Shown: positions 56,389-64,000 of the stretch, in pieces
Layout: each line of letters begins with the position of its first letter
How positions within the stretch are numbered: the first letter of the stretch is position 1
Assembly (NCBI GenBank): GCA_036872755.1
Contig: JAVHNS010000015.1
Span: forward strand, 806,001-870,000
DNA from: Orbilia blumenaviensis
Taxonomy: Eukaryota > Ascomycota > Orbiliomycetes > Orbiliales > Orbiliaceae
Length of the DNA stretch: 64,000 bases
Direction of reading: 5' to 3'
Made by a program: the position numbers and the translations under genes
Notes under the pieces: generated by a model
What the model was told of the DNA's origin: nothing
Seen by the model: only the letters and a program-made list of their open reading frames with translations
The model's database searches: none

Positions 56389-57688
56389 TTTTAGGGGGTA
56401 TAAAAAAGGATGGATACGATTGAGTTCGCAGTAAAATTGAAATTGCGACAGGAGCGCTCACTGTCTCTCGTTCAATTCCCTGATTTAAAAGGACGTCGCC
56501 CCCGGTTTATATACCCAATAAATCTCGCAAATAATATTTTAACATGCCAATCGATGTCATCTGGAAGTCGGAGTATTCATTGCGCTCTACCTCGTCGCAG
56601 CTCGCGAAAATCAACGACAAGCATATTACCCCGGATTCTGCCCCGCGCGATAATTCAATTCCATTTTGCTTTTTGACAGCTGCAGCTGCGCGAAAAGATC
56701 AAAGCTAATCCAGGCACCTAAACCTCGTATCGAGAAGACCATGGATCCACTCTCTCGAAATTCGCATCGGTGCCCATATCTAGCGGGATAATTACCCCAT
56801 ACCCCAGTAATTCTAGAGCAAAGATTGAATAAGGTGCCTAGGTGTGGAGAATGGCGTCAAGATCTGGACGGGTATCGCCGTCAAGCTTTCATGGCTCCCG
56901 TGCTCCATAGCCGAAGGGGAATAATTTCTCCGCCAGTTCGAGCGTATCGGGAAATGTGTTGAGGGGAAATGGTCGCTGAGCCCAACGAGACCAGCTGAGC
57001 CCTGATCCATGGTCTGGCGATTCCTCGTCTCGACGGGAGAACCAGATTAAGTGGAAGTCTAAATTGCATTCATTACTGCTGGCTTCGAAGCGTGTATGTA
57101 ACATGGTTTCTTAAGGGTAGCCGAATCAAAGCAGTTGCATACGCATATGCGTTATAACCTCTTTATCTGAAAATTTCGGAACGAGAATAGCAGACCTCGG
57201 AGTTGCAATACGTACTCCCATGCATAGTTTCTCCGGGTTGTGGACAGGTAAGTCACCAGTCAAACAATTAGATTGCGACACCCGCGAATTTAGAAGAGAG
57301 AAGGGGTTCGAACATTAAGCAGCGATATCGGAGCAGGTATTACCTCATTCATATTCCATGGTCAAGTTGCGTCCGATACAATGCAGTGTGGTTTGTTTGG
57401 CTTCGAATCCTCATTGCAAAAGCATCTGCGGGCATAGATGGCCTTTCACTGTTACCCATATCTAGAGCGGTTATCAAAGAAGAGAGGCATGAAAAAAGAG
57501 ACAGGTGTTTGACCAGTTAGAAATGTCTGACATATATTCGGGCGAAAGCAGGCAGCTCAGCCGCCACAAAACCAGATATCCTATATACAAGCGCACTCGC
57601 AACAGATTGCATCCACATACCTGGATACATTTGCAGATGTGTTAAGGTGCAAAAGATATATATATACAGGAAAAATTATGTAAATCTA
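56389..57688. other. Intergenic DNA
   Basis: Promoter of the lyase gene (leftward) and 3' flank of the GH30 gene. Contains the 10-mer ACGAGACCAG at 56985-56994. The overlapping short minus frames at 56813-57104 have no features. No other element is recognised. Confidence 0.5.
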
Positions 57689-59134
57689 CTACCGAGAAAC
57701 TCCAGACACTTCGAAAGTTTGTATCTCCTTGGGGCCAAAGTATGACCAGAACTTGGTTCCGCTTATCTTGGTGTCAGACGGGAACGATGCATATCGGGTG
57801 CCGCCTGATGTAAGTTGTGAAGACCATCGAGGTACCGTTGCGCCATCCGATACACCGCCGAATCTTGACAGATCAAAGTTTAGATACTGTCCAGAGGTAC
57901 TCCAATTGACGGCGACTATAATCAGCTTTCTTCTCGCGGAATCGTATGCCGCAACAACGCTGTCACCGCCACCGTCCAGGATGGTCATACCCTCGCGAAT
58001 ATGGCGTGTGAAATGAGCGAGAATGTAGTACTTCTGAGAAACCGCCCCAAGTGATCCGGAGTCGTTGTTACCGTCGATCAGACCCCAACCGCCACCATCG
58101 ATTGCCTGCCAATAAACCCAGGCGACCGGGCGAAGCCAGCGGAAATCAAGGAGAAGGTTGCTTGCAAGACTTGAACCCGTGGCGTCTGATTCGCCATATT
58201 CACTGTTCCACAACGTTTTACCAGCAGCGTTATTGTAGACCCCGACCCGGTCGCCGCTTCCCTGTTGATAACCATGGACGTGGAGCTGGTTAACTTGGCT
58301 CTTAGCCGACGATGTCAGCCCATTCCATGTTGACTTAGCGACGTCGTAACTGTTCTCGTCTGAGGCGGCAATTTGCACAGATGATAGGCCTTGGTTGTTT
58401 AACGCAGTCCTGAGATAACCAATAACCGTTGATTGTGTCGCGACGTTGAAGCGGCAGCCTTCTTGAGTTCCGTCCGCCTTCCACCACGAAGCAGAAGGCT
58501 CATTAAATGGCTCCACAGACTCGAAATTAATACCCCAGTTTGTCTGCGCATGTTTCGCAACAGTAGCCAGGTATGTGGCATGATCCTGTAAGTTCCAGGA
58601 CTGGATGTTTTCGCTTCCATCTGAAGAACCGCTCGGATTCTTATTTTTTAACATCCACCACATAGGCGCATTGGAAAAAAGCTGGAAACGATTGGCTCCA
58701 TTGTTCTTCGCATTTTGCATGGCTGTACGCTGGTTCTGATCTACGTTCCAGTTCCAGCTTGACGATGATGGGTCAGTACTACCCCAGTTCAACCAGAAGC
58801 CATCTATCTGGCGGGAAGCCTTTATGTTTGGCGACACAGCCATACTGGTACCCCCATATGTGTTTGTGCTGCAGGCTCCGGCATTGTAACGGACAATATT
58901 TAATCCTAGCCCAGGAACAGATTGCCCATTATATGTCGTAGAGGAAGTACTGAAGAGGATCTGGGCAAGATCTGTTCGTGTCCCAAATCTCTTTGCCCAC
59001 CACGCTAATGACACGCCCCAGCCTTGCCAGACACCTCGAGTATCTGAGGAGCTAACAGTAAAGATCTGGTCCGCAACCGCGGGGTTATACGCAAAGGCTA
59101 GAACCACAAGGAGAGAAAGAGTTTTTGAATGCAT
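57689..59134 (-). CDS. GH30 endo-beta-1,6-galactanase-like enzyme
   Basis: Predicted 481 residues, single exon, with a signal peptide (MHSKTLSLLVVLAFAYNPAVA). A further upstream ATG at 59173 would add 13 residues before the signal and is less likely. Clan GH-A marks: acid/base Glu in VEPFNEPSASWW (about 212) and nucleophile Glu in LWNSEYGESD (about 312). Other family features are GWGVSLAWWAKRFG near the N-terminus, YNAGACSTN, and the C-terminal beta-sandwich typical of GH30. The family cleaves beta-1,6-galactan side chains of arabinogalactan proteins and rhamnogalacturonan I. The exact specificity is inferred from overall resemblance to fungal endo-beta-1,6-galactanases. The neighbouring PL4 lyase attacks the backbone of the same polymer. 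Confidence 0.85.
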   Translation of the reverse strand: MHSKTLSLLVVLAFAYNPAVADQIFTVSSSDTRGVWQGWGVSLAWWAKRFGTRTDLAQILFSTSSTTYNGQSVPGLGLNIVRYNAGACSTNTYGGTSMAVSPNIKASRQIDGFWLNWGSTDPSSSSWNWNVDQNQRTAMQNAKNNGANRFQLFSNAPMWWMLKNKNPSGSSDGSENIQSWNLQDHATYLATVAKHAQTNWGINFESVEPFNEPSASWWKADGTQEGCRFNVATQSTVIGYLRTALNNQGLSSVQIAASDENSYDVAKSTWNGLTSSAKSQVNQLHVHGYQQGSGDRVGVYNNAAGKTLWNSEYGESDATGSSLASNLLLDFRWLRPVAWVYWQAIDGGGWGLIDGNNDSGSLGAVSQKYYILAHFTRHIREGMTILDGGGDSVVAAYDSARRKLIIVAVNWSTSGQYLNFDLSRFGGVSDGATVPRWSSQLTSGGTRYASFPSDTKISGTKFWSYFGPKEIQTFEVSGVSR

Positions 59135-60204
59135 GGTGGAGGAGAGTGTCTGCCGTAGGATGACAGCCAGCAAAGTTATTGCTTCTAAGCATCAAACCAT
59201 CAGTTGACGAAGAGCATCAACCCTCAATTTATACCCAAATCCTACTTGTCGAATCGTCTCACTTAATTCCAACTAGCCAAAGGAGTTCGCGGATGTCGGA
59301 TGCACAAAGTTTCGCCTAAACCACGTTTCACCTAATAAAATTCCCGAGGATAAAATTCGTTATTAGTATCGGGCCACTTCGTAGGAGCTAGCTCGCAAGA
59401 CCAGACTAGTTAGTACGTGGGATGATTCAGGGTGTCGTGCGCACATTTTCCGCAGAACGGATCGGGCAGCCGGTGTATACGAGGGTCCCTGGCATTTATA
59501 TTAATTCCCCGCACAATAAACAACTACAACTAAATCAGGCAAAACGGAATTGGAGTTTTAATAAAAAAACTTAGGAAACAGATCCCGAAGAATGGAAACA
59601 TATACCAACAGGTTCAAAATTTCGAAATCATTGAAAGATATACGTCATTTTCGTCCGAAAACCTGCTCCGTGGTGGTTTCGATTCGTCCAATCAGGGGTG
59701 TCGAAAATGACACACAACGCATCTAACGCCGGGGATACGTTGCCCTGCAAGGCGCTCAGATGTCATAATTGGAGCCGAGCTGGCCGCTACCCATATCCAG
59801 GCAAAACAATTTCTCCTAAGACAATTTTTTTCCTTTATTCAAGCTTATCCGCGAAAACTCTTAGCATGTACCATGGTAGCACAGACGCGGGGATTTGGAA
59901 ACGGTCGGGATGACATAACCAATGGAGTACGCGCTAAAGGTCTTTTATTCATAAAGGCTTGCAAATGAGAGTGAAGTAGTGTAAATCCGGATTTTAATTT
60001 CAATTTCTTAAAACGAAGTTAACTTAGGCCTTAAGTAACATTAAAGGAGAGACAGGAAGCTTGATAGAAGTTGGAAGGCGCATTTCCACCAGCGTGTGTG
60101 AACTTTTGTACTTTTCGCAGCGAAGAGCCAAGATTCAGGCGGGAAGTGAGGTCAGAGCATGTGTCCTGTCAGACCGCGCATCTGACGCCCAATATCAGAA
60201 TGAT
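59135..60204. other. Intergenic DNA
   Basis: Upstream region of the GH30 gene and 3' flank of the cysteine-rich secreted protein gene. Nothing is recognised; the frame at 59698-59913 is not protein-like. Confidence 0.5.
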
Positions 60205-60947
60205 TTAACCAGCCAAGATATCAACAGCAAGGTTCCCATTGTCGTACGCAGCATTGGATCCTATGTAAAAGTTAGCGACTGTAAAGTTTGTGGACATGCG
60301 AAAGGTCTAGTGGGCTCAACATACCAGAAAGGCGACCACCACTGTTGCAGTTGTTGAGAACCCAAGCACCACCAAGGGCAGCCTTGTAACTAAGAGTGAA
60401 TCAGTTATATAATTCCTAGAATATTATAATACATTTATCAAAGGGGTGGCTTTATCGAGTTCTAGACTTACCAAGGAGACGCAGAGTAACCGTTGAGTGA
60501 TCTAGCGTACCAGTTGCATCCGTTGACAGAACACATGCGAACAACGCCACTGGCGGCGCAAGTAGTGCTTCCAAGGCCATTCAAGTAGTTGTAGCAGCCA
60601 ATTGCGTCGTTATAGTTGCACTTTGGCTCACCCCAGCATTGTGGAGTATAACGCTTGTCAAGGACATCGCGGATCATAAGTCTCGCAAGTTCTTTTACTC
60701 AATCAGAATTTTATCCTCTAGCTAGCAAATATCACAGCATTGATAATGGGTGAAATAGCATACCGGGAACGGGTTTGCCCAGATCGGCGTTGGTGAGATT
60801 CAATTCATGGACGGTTGGAAGACCAGGTCCGGGCTTGATAAGAGAGACGTAGTCAATCTTTGGCTCCGGAGCTGGGGCGGCGAAGGCGCCGACGACAAGA
60901 CCAAAGGCAGCGGTCAAAGTCAAAGCGGAATTTATAAATCCAACCAT
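60205..60947 (-). CDS. Four-exon small secreted cysteine-rich protein
   Basis: Predicted 174-residue preproprotein. Introns 60692-60763, 60390-60471 and 60261-60324 all have good donors (GTATGC, GTAAGT, GTATGT), and the last has a GCTAAC branch; exon lengths 184, 220, 65 and 56 keep the frame to TAA at 60205-60207. Signal peptide MVGFINSALTLTAAFGLVVGAFA. A pro-region follows to the dibasic Lys74-Arg75. The mature part is about 99 residues with 8 cysteines, ending WVLNNC...GGRLSGSNAAYDNGNLAVDILAG. If the last two introns were ignored the frame would stop at SASPW. The family is not certain: the even Cys number and single globular domain suggest a fungal effector or antimicrobial-type protein. 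Confidence 0.7.
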
Positions 60948-63381
60948 TTTACTTGATCAATTGAAAGAGGTTTTCAAGTATAAAGTATTGTATGACGAAT
61001 TAAATCGAAATATAGAGAGCTTTGGAGTAGCTAGTGCTAATTTCTCTATAGGTAGCTGTAGTGTGCTGGTGGATGAAGAGAGGGCATAGAGCGGGCGACT
61101 TGCGCCCTTTATATAATAATCGCCACGCCTCCTTGGTAGAGGAGGTCTTACAAGATGTGCAAACACCTTCACAAATGTGATACCTAGATCACCTAGAATA
61201 AGCTTCCACGTTCGCTCTTTGCCCTCCGGACCACTAGCTATTGCATGGAGGGGGGGGGGGGGGGGGGGGGTATCTCACCGGTGTTACGTTAGGCGTGAAA
61301 CCCGTGCGGAGTACTATTGGCTTTCAGCAACTCCAGCAATTGTTGACAGGGTCATTTTAAACAAATTGGCAAAGCTTAAAATCTTATGCCCTAGATTTAG
61401 CATCAAATATTGGAGTTCATTCAAGGCATCAATCAATTTATTGGACAGAACCCTGGTTATTTGCGCTATTCAGGCCGTCGAGTGCATTTTTGCCTTCCCT
61501 GCGGGAGACCCTGCTGTGCAAGACCAAACCCTTGTGACGATAAATCTCTTGACCTCCCTTCCGCAGAACATCCCAAACTACGTCTGGAACTCACTTGGCG
61601 AAGAAATATCCGAATTCAGGAGTAGCCTTTACACAGATCTCGTAGAGGTGTGATCTCAGGAACAGAGTTAGCCAGAGTGAGCTCAGCCAGGAGCACATGT
61701 CCGCTCAATATATTCTGCCTGTCCAGTTAACCTAGCTATCTATACCCCAGCCGGCATTTCTAAAGGTTTGAAATTGAATATATCGAATATATACGTGTCA
61801 GCTTATTTATCCATACTCCTGGCGCTGTCTCCCCCGAGCATATACCAACGAGTCCTGGTCTAGATCTATACGTCTACCGCGAATCAGTATACTAGCGATG
61901 CGGTATATTGACAAAAGTTGACGGTTTCCCCATTTAAGCGTCAGCGGCCAGCCCCCCCGCGGAATTCCCGCCCGATTACGGCGTTCCGAACCTTAGTATC
62001 TGCAGGTCTCTTGAAGCATTATACATTCCGACCCGCGTCCGAGTACCAAACGGTAGAGCTGAGAAAGCAATTGGCCGAAAAGTCCAACATATACATGTGT
62101 TGCTGCATGCCTACATGCCAAGCTTACGTGTTGTCTGTCCGTGCGCATGATGAGTAATTGGAGCCTCGGCACCCCTGTCGAAAAGTAAGCTCGCCTACCC
62201 ATGCCAAGGAGCTTGAGGCTTGGTATTCTCCCTCCATATATTGCCCTTGAAGTCTCACTCTTGTCTCCAACAGCGAACGTGAATCTCAATCCACCTGCCC
62301 TGAGGTCGATATATTTCTGATGAAGTGCGAGCTAAGCTTTGAGACCCCGGTTCTGACATGCCATTTATGTAGTGCAACCCAAACTTTCCGTTGGAACAAA
62401 TAGTTCGACCAGCCACGAAATAGTCGGTATGTTCCGGAATTCCGATATTCTTCGTTTTCACTTTTGTGTGATATATCGTTCGGGCAAAGAAATTCTCCCC
62501 CTCAATACAACAGTGGTCGCGTAGAACTAGGGATCCCAGATGTATACTTCCGCATTGCTATCCGGCGCAGTAAATAAGATTTTCAAGTACAAAACAAACC
62601 AACACGGCTAGAATGAAGAGAATACCTGAGGCAGAAGGGCACTGCAGCAAACCGCAAAATATGCATATGCGGGGTATGAGAGCCCGACTACTATACATGC
62701 ATTATAATCGATTTCGTTAACGCACGTACCTCTTCCTCAAGGGCCATTGTAGTTAGATGCAAGGATTAAAGGGAAATCCACTATCACCCGAGCCGCGTAA
62801 TCGCCATTTTATCGGTTTCCTTACAAGGCCATCCTATTGTTACTCCAAATACGAAACTATAACGAGGAAGGAAGAATACACATATTTGAATAAGCTTTAT
62901 CGGCTGCGTCTTTGGATCAGATTACCGACAATATGGTTAACCCTTGGCGCAAACTCTTCACTTACATTACGGTTCTGATTATTGATCATACTAAATGCGA
63001 AACTCGCACGAAAGAATGATATTCGCTCAGCCTCCGAGGTGCAGCTGGTTGGTACCTGATAACAACGATGGCTCGATGGATGTATCCGTGTCTGGTCCGC
63101 TGAATTTCAACCCTTAGATATCATTGAATGATAGATTATACGTATACAACAACCACCCATGATTTATAGCTCAGAATCATATGCAACCCCGCGTGATTCC
63201 CAGAAGATGAGAAGGCTTCCAGAACCTGTTAGGTGAAAGAAGTTGAAGCCCTAAACTATCACCTTAAACCTACAGTTTGAAGTAGCCAACCTCGAAAGCA
63301 GGTGATTTAAAGATGCACTACCGCTAGTGCAGCAGGCCTATACCAATCAAAGGCCTCATTTTGATATCTCCATCCGTGTAT
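60948..63381. other. Gene-poor block with G homopolymer
   Basis: A G22 run lies at 61249-61270. The frame through it (61177-61653) continues for about 110 codons after the run (PAIVDRVILNKLAKLK...), but there is no start, domain or codon support, so no gene is called. The remaining 1.7 kb shows no gene, RNA or mobile element. Confidence 0.45.
61249..61270 (+). repeat. G22 homopolymer
   Basis: Twenty-two consecutive G residues. Its length makes both sequencing error and in-vivo length variation likely. It may form a quadruplex. Confidence 0.95.
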
Positions 63382-64000
63382 TTATTGCTTCTTCTCCTTC
63401 CTAGTCAAAAATCTTCCTAATCCTGCGAACAGAGCATTAGCGTAGTTTAAAGGAGACTTGAGTTTGATAGACGAACCTGAAAACACGCCCCTTTCTCCTA
63501 TGGTATAGGGGTTTAGGTTTTTAGATGTGGCCTGGTACCCGTTCTGATCATCTCTGGTCTCCGGAGCCGAGACGCACACAAGGTCGAAATCATCCCCCAC
63601 AACTTCGGTATCCCGATCATCCACAGCCGTCCGATCCGGGGCCCCGCCATCTCGATCATTCCCAGACTTCATATCCGTGGCCTGACCACCCCGGTCATTC
63701 CGAGTCTTCTCATCAACACGCTCACGAAGCCCCGGGGCCCAAGAGAGCGGAGTCATACCATTATCATCCTTAGACTCCAGATCCGCACCTCTATCCACTA
63801 ACAATTGCAACGCGGTTAGACGGCCCATCTCCGCGGCGTAACTTAAAGGTGTCCTGCCCTGATTGTCTCGTGTCTCCACATCTGCCCCTTCGCTCAGTAA
63901 AAGTGACACCGTTGACCCCGTTTCATCCTCTGCGGCGTAACTTAAAGGTGTCCTGCCCTGATTGTCTCGTGTCTCCAAATCCGCCCCCCGACTCAATAAA
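63382..64000 (-). CDS. Ankyrin-repeat protein, 3' part (runs off the window)
   Basis: The frame is open from the right edge down to the stop at 63382, so only the last 200 or so residues are visible. They comprise about three ankyrin repeats of the RGADLETRDNQGRTPLSYAAE type, the first two nearly identical. Then comes an Asp/Arg/Gly-rich linker with repeated NDRGG and NDRDGG motifs, and a C-terminal SPLNYANALFAGLGRFLTRKEKK tail. The ankyrin units differ from those of the NLR gene at 27-35 kb, being the LETRDNQGRTPL type, so it is a separate family member. The N-terminal domain, perhaps NACHT, lies beyond the window. Confidence 0.8.
   Translation of the reverse strand, partial: LLSRGADLETRDNQGRTPLSYAAEDETGSTVSLLLSEGADVETRDNQGRTPLSYAAEMGRLTALQLLVDRGADLESKDDNGMTPLSWAPGLRERVDEKTRNDRGGQATDMKSGNDRDGGAPDRTAVDDRDTEVVGDDFDLVCVSAPETRDDQNGYQATSKNLNPYTIGERGVFSGSSIKLKSPLNYANALFAGLGRFLTRKEKKQ

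Noticed and set aside
61177..61653. 158-codon frame across the G22 run
   Set aside because: The Gly run is the homopolymer itself. There is no conserved domain, and no intron or start support.

Overview
This is nuclear DNA of a filamentous ascomycete (Pezizomycotina). The evidence is the short GT-AG introns of about 44-211 nt with CTAAC/CTGAC-type branch sites, an intron-containing nuclear tRNA, spliceosomal U1 RNA genes, and families typical of such fungi: fungal NLR (STAND) proteins, an Egh16-type secreted protein, small cysteine-rich secreted proteins with Kex2 sites, and plant cell wall pectin-degrading enzymes. A plant-associated life style is likely. The species cannot be named from the sequence.

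Layout. 0-5.7 kb: a U1 snRNA gene, an Egh16-like secreted protein, a truncated U1 relic and a small cysteine-rich secreted protein. 5.7-18.5 kb: gene-poor, AT-rich DNA holding a trypsin-like serine protease gene (10.7-12.5 kb), an internally deleted inverted copy of it (8.3-8.9 kb), a second U1 snRNA gene (14.1 kb) and a caspase-like gene with a one-base frameshift (15.6-16.9 kb). 18.5-37.5 kb: two large NLR-type genes sharing a purine nucleoside phosphorylase-like N-terminal domain and a NACHT ATPase, one ending in WD40 repeats and one in a very long ankyrin array cut by a single TAA codon. A tRNA-Leu gene lies between them and a BTB gene follows. 39-52 kb: a decayed caspase-like copy and two subtilisin-like genes. 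The second of these encodes about 2,455 residues: a subtilase domain whose catalytic Ser position reads Gly, followed by a long acidic, Pro/Gly-rich, poly-Ser and Val-Thr tandem-repeat tail and a cysteine-containing C-terminal domain. 53-61 kb: a small cysteine-rich protein, a rhamnogalacturonan lyase (PL4), a GH30 endo-beta-1,6-galactanase-like enzyme and a four-exon cysteine-rich secreted protein. 63.4-64 kb: the 3' end of an ankyrin gene that runs off the window.

How the parts may fit. The middle 40 kb concentrates the building blocks of fungal non-self recognition and regulated cell death: NLRs, a caspase-like protein, a trypsin-like protease and subtilases. It also carries duplicated, truncated, frameshifted and nonsense-mutated copies, so it reads as a fast-evolving accessory or immunity-like island. 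The right end is a small pectin side-chain (rhamnogalacturonan I/arabinogalactan) degradation group next to secreted effector-like genes. Gene models were built by hand from splice signals and reading frame continuity; none is supported by transcripts.
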